64,000 nucleotides of DNA from Crossiella sp. SN42 (GCF_023897065.1 NZ_JAMHIV010000018.1:124001-188000), one strand, 5' to 3'; positions 8,159 to 16,563 are shown, counted from the stretch's first letter. Translations and numbers: made by a program. The notes: generated by a model from the letters alone, not told the origin.

Positions 8159-9376
8159 TCAGACGCAGTGCGTGGGCAGTGGCGCGAAGCCGTTGAACTC
8201 CACCGAGGCGTAGCTGGCCGTGTACGCGCCCGCGCTGAGGATGTCGAGGTGGTCCCCGGCGCGCAGCGCCAAGGGCAACTCGTACACCGTGCGCTGGTAC
8301 AACACGTCGTCGCCGTCGCAGGTGGGCCCGGCCAGCACCACCGGACCGCGTTCGCTGTCCTGCGCTCCCGCCGCGAGCCGGTAGGTGATCATCTCACCCT
8401 CGGTCTCGGCGAGTCCGTTGTAGCGGCCGATGTCCAGGTACACCCAGCGTCGGTCGTCCACATAGGACTTCCGCGCGACCAGCACCACCTCGGTGCGGAT
8501 GATCCCGGCGTCCGCGGCGATCGCGCGGCCGGGTTCGATCAGCACCCTGGGGCGGGCCGGGCCGAAGTGTTCGGTGAGCGCCTGCTCGATCGCCTCGGCG
8601 TACTCGGCCAGCGGCGGCGCGGCCTCGGTGTAGCGGGCCGGGAAGCCGCCGCCCAGGTTGACCAGGTCCGGCTCGATCCCGCGGGCGCGCAGGGTGGCGG
8701 TGATCCGGCCGGCCTGGGCGATGCCGTCGCGCCAGGCGTGCGGGTCGAGCTGCTGGGAGCCGACGTGGAAGGACACCCCGGCCGGGCGCAGGCCGAGCTC
8801 GCGCGCCTGCGCCAGCAGGTCCAGGGCCATGTCCTCGGCGCAGCCGAACTTCTTGCCGAAGGGCGTGCCCGCGCTCTCGTTGACCACCAGCACGCGGCAG
8901 AACACCGCCGAGCCCGGCGCGTGCTCGGCGAGCTTGGCCAGGTCCTCGGCGCTGTCGGTGACGTAGAGGCGGACCCCGGCGGCGTAGGCGTGCGCGATGT
9001 CGGCGGCCTTCTTGATGGTGTTGCCGTAGGAGATGGTCTCCGGGCGGGCGCCCTGGGCCAGGCACAGGTCGATCTCGGCCGGGCTGGCCACGTCGAAGCA
9101 GGCACCCAGCTCCACCAGCAGCGCCACCACTTCCGGCGCCGGGCAGGCCTTGACCGCGTAGAAGATCTCCGCGCCGGGCAGCGCCGCGCGCAGGTCGAGG
9201 TAGCGCTGCCGCACGATCTCGAGGTCGATCACCAGGCAAGGGGTGGCCGGCCGCTGGGTGTCCAGAAAACGCTGGACTCGGCCGGTATCGGCGGCTGTCG
9301 GCGGAAAAGTCGAAGCGACCGTGGGGCGGGTGCGTGAATCCGTGTGCACTCCGGCAACGGCGAGGCGCTCGACCAT
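8159..9376 (-). CDS. PLP-dependent ornithine (or diamino acid) decarboxylase, fold III
   Basis: 405 residues in the alanine-racemase-fold decarboxylase family. Lys76 in FYAVKACP is the PLP Schiff-base residue; FHVGSQ, GGGFPARY and EPGRAI bind the cofactor phosphate; GPTCDGDD carries the catalytic Cys; the C-terminal GAYTASYASVEFNGF is typical of ornithine decarboxylases. It should make putrescine. The ATG at 9376 is chosen because GGAGG lies 11 nt upstream; longer in-frame ORFs extend into sequence with poor codon bias. With speD and the aminopropyltransferase downstream it completes a eukaryote-like spermidine route. Lysine as substrate cannot be excluded. Confidence 0.9.
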   Translation of the reverse strand: MVERLAVAGVHTDSRTRPTVASTFPPTAADTGRVQRFLDTQRPATPCLVIDLEIVRQRYLDLRAALPGAEIFYAVKACPAPEVVALLVELGACFDVASPAEIDLCLAQGARPETISYGNTIKKAADIAHAYAAGVRLYVTDSAEDLAKLAEHAPGSAVFCRVLVVNESAGTPFGKKFGCAEDMALDLLAQARELGLRPAGVSFHVGSQQLDPHAWRDGIAQAGRITATLRARGIEPDLVNLGGGFPARYTEAAPPLAEYAEAIEQALTEHFGPARPRVLIEPGRAIAADAGIIRTEVVLVARKSYVDDRRWVYLDIGRYNGLAETEGEMITYRLAAGAQDSERGPVVLAGPTCDGDDVLYQRTVYELPLALRAGDHLDILSAGAYTASYASVEFNGFAPLPTHCV

Positions 9377-9533
9377 TCCGCTAACTACCTCCATCCCGCT
9401 ACGCACGACACGCAGCGCAGCCTGCAACTCTAGGCCACCGCCAGGGGTGATCCATACTCCGATCCGGTCCGACCCCGGGTCTGTCCGAAATAGACAGGCA
9501 TCAACGCAGGTCAGAGCGGGTACCCCAGCGAAC

Positions 9534-10199
9534 ATGGGCGCGAAACGAGACGGACGTCACTGGCTGTGGCTCAACGGCCTGTCGCTGGTCATGTTCGGCA
9601 GCTTCCTGATCTTCCTGGTGTTGCAGAGCGTTTTCGGCTGGCAGGCGAACAACAACGAGCTGGCCGACTTCGGCCGACCGGCCCTGGCGTACTGGGACTA
9701 CGTGCTCAGCGGCGACTTCGGCGAGCAGACCTTCGAGAACTGGGAGTCGGAGTTCCTGCAGATGGGCTCCTACGTGCTGCTGACCGCCTTCCTGGTGCAG
9801 AAGGGGTCGCCGGAGTCCAACCCGCTCGACGGCTACAAGGATCCGGAGTCTCGGCCGCACCCGGACGCGCCCGCGCCGGTCAAGCGCGGCGGCTGGGTGC
9901 TCAAGCTCTACGAGAACAGCCTCGGCCTGGCCCTGATCGGCATGTTCCTGCTCTCCTTCACCCTGCACCTGCTCACCGGCACCGCGGCCTACAACGACCA
10001 GCAGTCGCTGCACGGCAAGCCGCCGGTGGGCGTCGGGGAGTTCCTGGGCAGCAGCGAGTTCTGGTCGCAGTCGATGCAGAACTGGCAGTCGGAGTTCCTC
10101 GCGGTCGGGGTGCTGATCGTGTTCACCATCTTCCTGCGGCAGCGCAACTCCGCGCAGTCCAAGAACGTGGCGGAGCCGCACCACGAGACCGGCGCCTGA
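9534..10199 (+). CDS. Membrane protein with an internal duplication (DUF6766-like)
   Basis: 221 residues with four predicted membrane helices arranged as two similar halves. Each half ends in the same pattern: FENWESEFLQMG then a helix then VQKGS, and MQNWQSEFLAVG then a helix then RQRNS. The pattern recalls actinobacterial DUF6766 proteins, an assignment made from memory. Start ATG at 9534; upstream in-frame extension covers the divergent decarboxylase start and is not favoured. No function is known. It stands alone, with a regulator promoter downstream. Confidence 0.75.
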   Translation: MGAKRDGRHWLWLNGLSLVMFGSFLIFLVLQSVFGWQANNNELADFGRPALAYWDYVLSGDFGEQTFENWESEFLQMGSYVLLTAFLVQKGSPESNPLDGYKDPESRPHPDAPAPVKRGGWVLKLYENSLGLALIGMFLLSFTLHLLTGTAAYNDQQSLHGKPPVGVGEFLGSSEFWSQSMQNWQSEFLAVGVLIVFTIFLRQRNSAQSKNVAEPHHETGA

Positions 10200-10229
10200 C
10201 AGAGTTTTCGATGTTCAAGATTTAACGGG

Positions 10230-10256
10230 TTGACTAACTGTTGCAGGCTGTAACAT
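10230..10256 (+). promoter_or_regulatory. Sigma70-like promoter of the ArsR-type regulator
   Basis: TTGACT at 10230-10235 and TAACAT at 10251-10256 form -35 and -10 elements with a 15-nt gap; a slightly later ACATAT gives 17 nt. The region is unusually AT-rich for this genome and precedes the regulator start by about 60 nt. Confidence 0.55.
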
Positions 10257-10314
10257 ATAGGGGAGCGGTCCGCCAGCCGCGCCCCGTCCACCCGACTTGT
10301 GCTGGAAGTCGCCC

Positions 10315-11328
10315 GTGCTCCGCATCCACTTCACGCCAGCCGACCTGGCCAGGGTCCGGATCAACGACAGCGCTGACCCGCTGTGGGAGATCCTGCTCAG
10401 CCTGCACCTGTTGCAGGCGGCCACCGGATCGCAGACCTTCGGCCACTGGCGCAAGACCGCCCGCGCCGAGCTGGACGCCTCGGCCGGGCTGCTGACCATG
10501 CTCGCCCCGCCGCACGGCTACTCGGTGGACTTCCTGACCCCGCCGACGGATGGGCAGACCCTGCTCGGCGGGATCGAGCAGCTGTGCGGCACCGCGAAAC
10601 CGGTGCTGCACCGGGACCTGAGCAGGCTGGCCGTCGAGCGCAGGCTGCCCAGCTGGGCCGGGGAGCTGGCCAGGGGCGAGGCGACCATGATGAACCGCCT
10701 CGGCGCGGCGCTGCGGCAGTACCACCGGGTCGCGCTGGCCCCGTACTGGCCCGCGGTGACCGCCGCGGTGCGGCTGGACCGCCAGAGCAGGGGCGAGACC
10801 CTGCTGGGCGGGGGCCTGGACGCCCTGTTCGGCACGCTGCACTCCTCGGTGCGCTGGCGCGCCCCGGTGCTGGAGGTCGACTACCCGGTCGAGCAGGACC
10901 TGCACCTGGGCGGCCGTGGCCTGCGGCTGATCCCCTCGTTCTTCTGCTGGGGGCACGCGATCACGCTGGAGGACCCGGAGCAGCCGCCGGTGCTGGTCTA
11001 CCCGGTGACCAGGGTGGACAACTGGGCCTGGTCGCTGCGGGACCGCCCGGCCGGCAGCGCCTCGCTGGGCACGCTGCTGGGGCGGACCAGGGCGCAACTG
11101 CTGGACACCATCGCCACCACGCCGAGCCTGACCACCACCGAGCTGGCCAAGCTGCTGCACATCTCGCTGGCCGGGGCCAGCCAGCACGCCAGCGTGCTGC
11201 GCAACGCGGGGCTGATCACCACCGAGCGGCGGGCCGGGGCGGCCTACCACCGGCTCAGCGCGGGCGGTTCGGCGCTGCTGGACACCTCGCTGGCGCAGCC
11301 GCGCCTGGCTCCCCGCCAGCCGCGTTAG
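10315..11328 (+). CDS. ArsR/SmtB-type winged-helix regulator with DUF5937-like N-terminus
   Basis: 337 residues. The N-terminal 240 residues resemble the ligand- or dimer-forming region of actinobacterial ArsR-like repressors (opening LRIHFTPADLARVR). The C-terminus is a winged helix: PSLTTTELAKLLHISLAGASQHASVLRNAGLI with the recognition helix at ISLAGASQH, broken here by the wing RRAGAAYHR. GTG at 10315 has GGAAG 8 nt upstream and matches the usual start of the family; an ATG 18 nt earlier is possible. Its stop overlaps a convergent gene by 4 bp. Target unknown. Confidence 0.85.
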   Translation: MLRIHFTPADLARVRINDSADPLWEILLSLHLLQAATGSQTFGHWRKTARAELDASAGLLTMLAPPHGYSVDFLTPPTDGQTLLGGIEQLCGTAKPVLHRDLSRLAVERRLPSWAGELARGEATMMNRLGAALRQYHRVALAPYWPAVTAAVRLDRQSRGETLLGGGLDALFGTLHSSVRWRAPVLEVDYPVEQDLHLGGRGLRLIPSFFCWGHAITLEDPEQPPVLVYPVTRVDNWAWSLRDRPAGSASLGTLLGRTRAQLLDTIATTPSLTTTELAKLLHISLAGASQHASVLRNAGLITTERRAGAAYHRLSAGGSALLDTSLAQPRLAPRQPR

Positions 11329-12179
11329 CCACGCGCTCGCAAGTGGTCTACGGCGAGGCGGGCCGCCGCGCCGATCACCGCGTCGGCGGCGGGCAGGGCG
11401 AAGGCGGTGCTGGCGCTGCGGGTGAACACCGCGACCGCGTACCGGCCGCCGTCGGGGTACTCCACCACGCCGATCTCGTTGCGCACCGTGGGCAGCGTGC
11501 CGGTCTTGCCGGAGACCCGGACGTCGTCGAACGGGAAGCCGGAGGACAGCCGGTGCGGCCAGACCTGGAGTCCCATCAGCCGCCGGATCTGCGCCGCGCC
11601 GGGGGTCTCCTCCCGCCAGAGGATGCCGAGCATCCTGGTCATCTCGCGGGCGGTGGAGCGGTTGGTGCGCGCGGGATCGAGCACCCGCAGCCGGGCCAGC
11701 ACGGCCGGGTCGGCCAGCAGCGCGGGGTCTGGGCCGCCGGCGTCTTCGGCCATGGTGGCGGCGAAATCCCGGCCGCCGTGCCGGATGGTGGTGCCGGTCA
11801 GGCCCAGCTCGGCCATCGCGCGGTTCACCGCGGCCAGGCCGACCCGGTCCAGCAGGGCGTCCGCGGCGGCGTTGTCGCTGACCGCGATGGCCAGGTAGGC
11901 CAGGTCGCGCAGGGACATGGTGACCGGGTCGAGCATGGCGCCGATCCCGGTCGGCCCGCCGCTGCGCTCACCGGGGCGCAGGGTGACCTGTTCGGCCGGG
12001 TCCAGTCCGCTGCGGTGCCAGGCGATCAGCAGCGGCACCTTGAACACGCTGGCCAGGGTGACCGGGGTGTCCGCGCGCACGGCGACCTGGCCAGGGCCGT
12101 CGATGTGCGCGGCGTGCAGGCAGCCGGTGACCCCGGCCCCGGCGAAGGCGGCCTCGATCCGGTCGCGGATGCCGCTCAT
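11325..12179 (-). CDS. Serine hydrolase of the class A beta-lactamase fold
   Basis: 284 residues with the penicillin-recognising motifs: SxxK as SVFK (Ser44, Lys47), SDN as SDNAA, and KTG as SGKTGT. The Glu166-type ExxLN omega-loop motif of true class A enzymes is not evident, and no signal peptide precedes the domain at the ATG (12179). Hydrolysis of beta-lactams is therefore doubtful; an esterase or a cytoplasmic amidase-like role is possible. The ATG overlaps the stop of the upstream LysR gene (ATGA), so both are made from one message, an arrangement recalling regulator-bla pairs but with the regulator co-directional. Confidence 0.83.
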   Translation of the reverse strand: MSGIRDRIEAAFAGAGVTGCLHAAHIDGPGQVAVRADTPVTLASVFKVPLLIAWHRSGLDPAEQVTLRPGERSGGPTGIGAMLDPVTMSLRDLAYLAIAVSDNAAADALLDRVGLAAVNRAMAELGLTGTTIRHGGRDFAATMAEDAGGPDPALLADPAVLARLRVLDPARTNRSTAREMTRMLGILWREETPGAAQIRRLMGLQVWPHRLSSGFPFDDVRVSGKTGTLPTVRNEIGVVEYPDGGRYAVAVFTRSASTAFALPAADAVIGAAARLAVDHLRARG

Positions 12180-13129
12180 ACCCAGAACTCCGAGACCGGC
12201 CGCGGGTGCAGGGTGCCGCCCGCTCCCCCGGCCCGCCGCATCCCGGCCGCGCACAGCACTTCCGCCACCGCGGCCGCGAAGGCGGCGGTGGCCGCGGTGG
12301 GCCGGTCGGCTGGCCAGACCGGGGAGGTGCGCAGGGTCAGCGGGGCCCCGCGCAGCGGCCGGGTCACCAGATCGGGGTGCCTGCCCGCGAGGCTGCCGTC
12401 GTCCAGGGCGACCGCCGCGCCGCTGAGCACCAGCCCGGCCGCGAACTCCGGGTTGCTGGCCGGGTGCACCTCGGCCGGGGTGAACCCGTGCCGGGCGCAG
12501 CCGGTGAGCAGCTCATCGTGCAGGGCGGGCGCGGCCTGTCTGGGGAAGAGCACCAGTCCCCCGCTCAGCTCGGCCAATCCGATCTCCTCCCGCTCCGCCA
12601 GGGGATGTCGCGCGGGCAGCGCCACGCCCAGGTCCCGCACCAGCACCGGTCCGAGCGCCAGTCCACTGTGGACGTCAAAAGGATGCCGCAGGATGCCCAC
12701 GTCCAGCCGCCGCTCGGCCAGCCCGCGCTGCTGTTCGGCAGTGGTGATCTCGTGCAGCTCCAGCTCCACCCCGGCGCAGCGGGCCCGGAAGGCGGCCACC
12801 AGCGCCGCGATCACCCCGCCGCCGAGGTCGGGCAGGATGCCGGCCCGCACGGTGCCGATCTCCCCGCGCGCCACCTGCCCGGCCAGCGCGCGCAGCCGCT
12901 CGGCCCGCTCGACCAGCTCCCGCGCCTCGGCCAGCAGCAGCCGTCCGCCCTCGGTGAGCGCCACCGCGCGCGCCGAGCGGTCGAACAACCGCACGCCGAG
13001 CTCCCGTTCCAGCCGCTGGATGCGCTGGGACAGCGGCGGCTGCGCCATGCCCAGGCGCTGCGCGGCCCGGCCGAAGTGCAGCTCTTCGGCCACCGCGAGG
13101 AAGTAGCGGAGATGCCGAACCAGGTCCAC
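12176..13129 (-). CDS. LysR-family transcriptional regulator
   Basis: 317 residues. The N-terminal winged helix runs from RHLRYFLAVAEE through MAQPPLSQRIQRLE to LTEGG; the rest is a type 2 periplasmic-binding-like effector domain. GTG at 13129 is chosen because the family begins just before RHLRYF and because a palindromic operator (13154-13172) lies immediately upstream; an ATG at 13186 would place the operator inside the gene. Downstream it overlaps the serine hydrolase gene; upstream, divergently, is a Tat-exported metallo-beta-lactamase-fold gene. All three are likely regulated together. Confidence 0.87.
   Translation of the reverse strand: MDLVRHLRYFLAVAEELHFGRAAQRLGMAQPPLSQRIQRLERELGVRLFDRSARAVALTEGGRLLLAEARELVERAERLRALAGQVARGEIGTVRAGILPDLGGGVIAALVAAFRARCAGVELELHEITTAEQQRGLAERRLDVGILRHPFDVHSGLALGPVLVRDLGVALPARHPLAEREEIGLAELSGGLVLFPRQAAPALHDELLTGCARHGFTPAEVHPASNPEFAAGLVLSGAAVALDDGSLAGRHPDLVTRPLRGAPLTLRTSPVWPADRPTAATAAFAAAVAEVLCAAGMRRAGGAGGTLHPRPVSEFWV
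12661..12673. repeat. GTCCACNGTGGAC palindrome
   Basis: GTCCACTGTGGAC inside the LysR gene. One of about ten near-identical 13-mers spread through the window. Confidence 0.6.
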
Positions 13130-13153
13130 GACCAGGGATGATATCGGATCACT

Positions 13154-13172
13154 TATCGCAGTGGGTGCGATA
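13154..13172. promoter_or_regulatory. LysR operator in the divergent promoter
   Basis: Perfect inverted repeat TATCGCA - N5 - TGCGATA in the 87-bp gap between the LysR start and the Tat protein start. It contains the T-N11-A type core expected for LysR proteins and sits where one site can serve both directions. Confidence 0.7.
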
Positions 13173-13216
13173 CCGATGTTGGACATGCCGGTTCGGCGTC
13201 TGATCAACTCGCCGGC

Positions 13217-14221
13217 ATGTGCCTCGACTGCACCGACACCTCGACCCTGGGCCGCCGCTCCCTGCTGCGCGGCGCGCTGGCCGGCACCGCGGGCGCCGCG
13301 CTGACCGCCGCCGCCGTCACCACCCCGGCCGCGGCCGCCGACTCCGCACCCGCCTTCGGCCGCTGGCGGTCAGCCGGCGTGCGGTTCCGCTGGCTGGGCG
13401 TGGCCGGCTGGGAGCTGACCTTCGACAACCGCCGCGTCCTGCTCGACCCGTACCTGAGCCGCTTCCGGCACACCGGCCCGGACGGCAACGTGGACCTGAA
13501 CACCCCGCTGTCGAACAACCCGCGCAACCTGGCCGCGGTCGTCGACGACCCGGCCCCGGTCGAGCTGATCATGGTGACGCACAGCCACTGGGACCACATG
13601 GCCGATGTGCCGTACCTGATGAACGCCTTGCACCGCAAGGACAAGGGCACACCGAAGGCGGTCGGCACCGAGACCAACCGGCTCCTGCTCACCGCGATGG
13701 GCGCGGACCCCAAGCGGGTCGGCGGGCTGCACGGCGGCGAGTACCTGGACTTCGGCGGCTTCACCATGCGCGCCTTCCACAGCCTGCACAGCATCGGCGC
13801 CTCACACCAGTACTTCCTGCCCGGCACCCTGGTCAGCACCCCGCCCCGGCCCAAGACCGTCGGCGAACTGGTGGAGGGCGGCACGCTGGCCTACCGGATC
13901 GACATCGCCGACCGGCTCTCCGTGCTGTTCCTGGGCACCGGCAACTTCATCGAGACCGAACTGGCCGGTCAGCGCCCGGACGTGGTGGTGCTCAGCGCGG
14001 CGGGCAACGGCGGCACCTACCAGTTCGTCGAGCGCGCGCTGACCACGCTGGGCAAGCCGAGGTTCGTCATCCCCAGCCACCACGACAAGATGGACACCCC
14101 GCTGGGCCAGCCGGACATCGACCCCCGGCTGCTGCCGGAGTTCCGCGCCGCGGTGGCCAGGGTGAGCCCGCGCAGCACGGTGATCGAGCCGGCGGGCCAC
14201 CTGACCCCGTTCACGCTGTGA
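13217..14221 (+). CDS. Tat-exported metallo-beta-lactamase-fold hydrolase
   Basis: 334 residues. The N-terminus has a twin-arginine signal (LGRRSLLRG, then an Ala-rich core ending AAAADSA). The mature part has the metal motif THSHWDHMADV (HxHxDH) and later PSHHDKMD and a C-terminal GHLTPF, matching the ulaG-like lactonase branch of the fold rather than class B beta-lactamases. Substrate unknown; folding with metal in the cytoplasm before Tat export is consistent. It is divergent from the LysR gene, and its 3' end overlaps the alkD-like gene by 11 bp convergently. Confidence 0.82.
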   Translation: MCLDCTDTSTLGRRSLLRGALAGTAGAALTAAAVTTPAAAADSAPAFGRWRSAGVRFRWLGVAGWELTFDNRRVLLDPYLSRFRHTGPDGNVDLNTPLSNNPRNLAAVVDDPAPVELIMVTHSHWDHMADVPYLMNALHRKDKGTPKAVGTETNRLLLTAMGADPKRVGGLHGGEYLDFGGFTMRAFHSLHSIGASHQYFLPGTLVSTPPRPKTVGELVEGGTLAYRIDIADRLSVLFLGTGNFIETELAGQRPDVVVLSAAGNGGTYQFVERALTTLGKPRFVIPSHHDKMDTPLGQPDIDPRLLPEFRAAVARVSPRSTVIEPAGHLTPFTL

Positions 14222-14930
14222 CGCGCTTGAGCTCCCGGTAGTGGCGGCGGCGGTCCTCCGGCAGCCGCTCGATGGCGTAGCGGAGCATCACCCGGGGCAT
14301 CGCCGCCGCATGCCGGTCCAGGAACGCCAGCAGCCGTCCCTGGTCCCGGTTGCCGACCTCGCGCAGCCACCAGCCGACCGCCTTGTGCAGGAGGTCCTCC
14401 TTGTCGTGCAACAGGATCTCCGCCAGTGCCAGGGTGTCGCCGAACTCACCGGCGCGCACGAAGTAGGCGGTGGCCAGCACGGCGGTGCGCCGTGCCCACA
14501 GGTTCGGCGAGGCGGCCAGCTGGTACAGCGGGGCGCGGTCCCGCCGGTGCAGGTAGCCGCCGACCACGTACGGGGCGGCCATGTCCACCAGGTCCCAGTT
14601 GTTGATCCGGTCCAGTCGCCGCAGGTACAGCTCGTAGAGCTCCCGGCGACGGTCTTCCGGGGTGCGCTTGCGGCGGGCCTGTCTGTCCATGATGGACAGC
14701 GCGCCGGCCCGGACCTCGTGCAGCGGACTGCCCAGCAGGATGTCCAGCTCCGCCGGGGGCAGGTCGATGAACTCCTTGCACAGCACGGACAACCGGGCCA
14801 CCCGCACACCGAGGAAGACGTCGCCCTCGCCGTACTCGCCGGGCCCGGTCTTGAAGTAGCGCTGGAGCTTCTCCTTCTCCACCGGATCGGCCAGCGCGTG
14901 CACCCTGGCGGTGAAGGCGGCGGCGTCCAT
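14211..14930 (-). CDS. AlkD-like DNA alkylation repair protein
   Basis: 239 residues built of HEAT-like helical repeats. Family marks include YFKTGPGEYGEGD near the start, NNWDLVDMAAPYVVG in the middle, LWARRTAVLATAYFVR and VGWWLREVG. AlkD enzymes remove positively charged N3/N7-alkylated bases; the catalytic Asp in NNWDLVD and the aromatic/Arg residues are present. The upstream VOC gene ends 6 bp before the ATG, giving a two-gene unit. Confidence 0.9.
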   Translation of the reverse strand: MDAAAFTARVHALADPVEKEKLQRYFKTGPGEYGEGDVFLGVRVARLSVLCKEFIDLPPAELDILLGSPLHEVRAGALSIMDRQARRKRTPEDRRRELYELYLRRLDRINNWDLVDMAAPYVVGGYLHRRDRAPLYQLAASPNLWARRTAVLATAYFVRAGEFGDTLALAEILLHDKEDLLHKAVGWWLREVGNRDQGRLLAFLDRHAAAMPRVMLRYAIERLPEDRRRHYRELKRVTA

Positions 14931-14936
14931 GCGGCC

Positions 14937-15356
14937 TCAGCCGGTGCCGCGGCTGGTGATCTGCTGGACGGCCCAGCTGTTGCCGTCCGGGTCGTCGAAG
15001 AAGACGAAGCCGCTGTTGTTCAGGTCGTCCTCATCGGTGGCCGCCCGGAAGCCCTCGGGCCCGGCGAACTGGACCTCGGAGACCTCGACCCCGCGTGCGG
15101 CGAGCTCGGCGCGCGCGGCCCGCACGTCCCCGACCACCAGCTGCACGCCCTTGAGCGAACCGGGCTCCATCTGGGCCACGCCGCGGCCGATCACGATGGA
15201 GCAGCCGGAGCCGGGCGGGGTCAGCTGGATGATGTGCAGGTCCTCCCTGATCCGGGTGTCGTGGTCGACGGCGAAGCCGAGCTTGCCGGCGTAGAACTCG
15301 CGGGCACGGGCGAGGTCGGACACCGGGACCACGACCACTTCGAGGGTCCACTTCAT
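14937..15356 (-). CDS. VOC-family (glyoxalase/bleomycin-resistance fold) protein
   Basis: 139 residues with the paired beta-alpha-beta-beta-beta modules of the vicinal oxygen chelate fold (VPVSDLARAREFY, then VFFDDPDGNSWAVQ). ATG at 15356 follows GGAGGAGAACAGCG, a strong ribosome site. Such proteins can be dioxygenases, isomerases or antibiotic binders, and sequence does not decide. It is cotranscribed with the AlkD-like gene. Confidence 0.85.
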   Translation of the reverse strand: MKWTLEVVVVPVSDLARAREFYAGKLGFAVDHDTRIREDLHIIQLTPPGSGCSIVIGRGVAQMEPGSLKGVQLVVGDVRAARAELAARGVEVSEVQFAGPEGFRAATDEDDLNNSGFVFFDDPDGNSWAVQQITSRGTG

Positions 15357-15418
15357 CGCTGTTCTCCTCCTACGGCTGGCTGCCAGTACACCGGGTAGAC
15401 CAGCCGAGCGCACGGAAC

Positions 15419-15883
15419 TCATCGCCGCACCGGCGAAAAAGTTCCCCGAGCGCCCAGGAACACCCCGATGGTGGCAGCCAGGAACACGACCTGGATCGCG
15501 GTCCGCGGCCACAGCTCGTCCACCACGCCGGGCGAGAGACCGTTGAGCGCGGCGTAGACGTTGGCCGGGAACATCACCACCAGCAGCACGGTCAGCGCGC
15601 CCGCGGTCCAGCGCGCGGTCGGCGTCCACAGCAGCCCGGCCACCCCGATCAGCTCCAGCACCCCGGTGACCGTGACCAGCAGCTCCGGCGCGGGCAGCGC
15701 GGGCGGCACCATCGCGATCAGCTCCTGCCGTAGTCCGATGAAGTGCGCCAGCCCGGTCGCGGTGAACATCGCCGCCAGCCCGCCCCGCAACGGCACCGTC
15801 CACGGCCGCAGCGCCCGCACCCCGGCCCGCCCGGCCACCCACAACCCGGCCGTCACCACCACCAAGATCACCAACGGAGCCAT
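15419..15883 (-). CDS. DoxX-like membrane protein
   Basis: 154 residues with four hydrophobic helices and the DoxX-type pattern GLAHFIGL then LPAPELLVTVTGVLELIGVAGLL split across helices 2 and 3. DoxX-family proteins are often linked to redox or thiosulfate chemistry, but many members are uncharacterised. It is divergent from a TetR gene with palindromic operators in the 109-bp gap, so it is the likely target of that repressor. Confidence 0.82.
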   Translation of the reverse strand: MAPLVILVVVTAGLWVAGRAGVRALRPWTVPLRGGLAAMFTATGLAHFIGLRQELIAMVPPALPAPELLVTVTGVLELIGVAGLLWTPTARWTAGALTVLLVVMFPANVYAALNGLSPGVVDELWPRTAIQVVFLAATIGVFLGARGTFSPVRR

Positions 15884-15905
15884 CGCCCCACCCTTCCCCA
15901 GACCA

Positions 15906-15972
15906 ATCTTGTCACTGACAACTTGTCACCGACAAGATGCCCTGCCACCAGCCATCTTGTCAACGACAAGAT
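15906..15972. promoter_or_regulatory. TetR operators between doxX-like and tetR genes
   Basis: A perfect palindrome ATCTTGTC-AAC-GACAAGAT occupies 15954-15972. A second copy, CTTGTC-ACC-GACAAG, lies at 15922-15936 and an overlapping weaker one begins at 15906. The repeated CTTGTC/GACAAG half-site is far from background composition and is placed to block both promoters. Confidence 0.88.
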
Positions 15973-15992
15973 TCCGGCTAGGCTTGCTCCCC

Positions 15993-16556
15993 ATGAGCAC
16001 CAAGGGCTCCTACCACCACGGCGACCTGCGCCGAACGCTGCTGGACGCGGCCGTCACCGCGATCACCGACGCGGGCCCCGCCGGTTTCAGCCTGCGCGAG
16101 TTGGCCCGCCGCGCAGGCGTCTCCCACGCCGCGCCGGTCCACCACTTCGGCGACAAGGCAGGCGTGCTCACCGCCCTGGCCACCGAGGGTTTCGACAAGC
16201 TGGCCGAGACCCTGGCAGAGGCGGCCGAGCGCACGGGCAGCTTCGCCGAGGTCGGCGTGGCCTACGTGCGCTTCGCGATCGGCCACCGCGCCCACTTCGA
16301 GGTGATGTTCCGCCCCGAGCTGTACCGCACCGACGACCCCGCGCTGACCACCGCCCGCGAACGGGCCAACGAGGTCCTGGTCAGCGGCGTGCGCTCGGTC
16401 CGCCCCGAGGGCGTGGAACTGGGCGAGATCGCGGCCTGGTCCCTGGTGCACGGCTTCGCCACGCTGTGGCTGTCCGGGGCACTGCCGGCTGACCTGGGCC
16501 GCGACCCGGAGTCGGCGGCACGGACGATCACCGGCATGCTGACCAAGGGGCTCTGA
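15993..16556 (+). CDS. TetR-family repressor with WHG-type C-terminal domain
   Basis: 187 residues. The N-terminal helix-turn-helix runs YHHGDLRRTLLDAAV to FSLRELARRAGVSHAAPVHHF, typical of the GSYHHGDLR subfamily; the C-terminal part carries the WxLVHGFATLWLSGAL signature of that group. It should bind the CTTGTC-N3-GACAAG sites just upstream and repress itself and the divergent DoxX-like gene. Ligand unknown. Confidence 0.9.
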   Translation: MSTKGSYHHGDLRRTLLDAAVTAITDAGPAGFSLRELARRAGVSHAAPVHHFGDKAGVLTALATEGFDKLAETLAEAAERTGSFAEVGVAYVRFAIGHRAHFEVMFRPELYRTDDPALTTARERANEVLVSGVRSVRPEGVELGEIAAWSLVHGFATLWLSGALPADLGRDPESAARTITGMLTKGL

Positions 16557-16563
16557 CCGGCCG

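Noticed and set aside
11325-12179. True class A beta-lactamase conferring resistance
   Set aside because: The ExxLN motif and a signal peptide are not found, so resistance cannot be claimed.
10383-13106. Very long plus-strand ORF (907 codons)
   Set aside because: It crosses three real genes on both strands and is an artefact of high GC.
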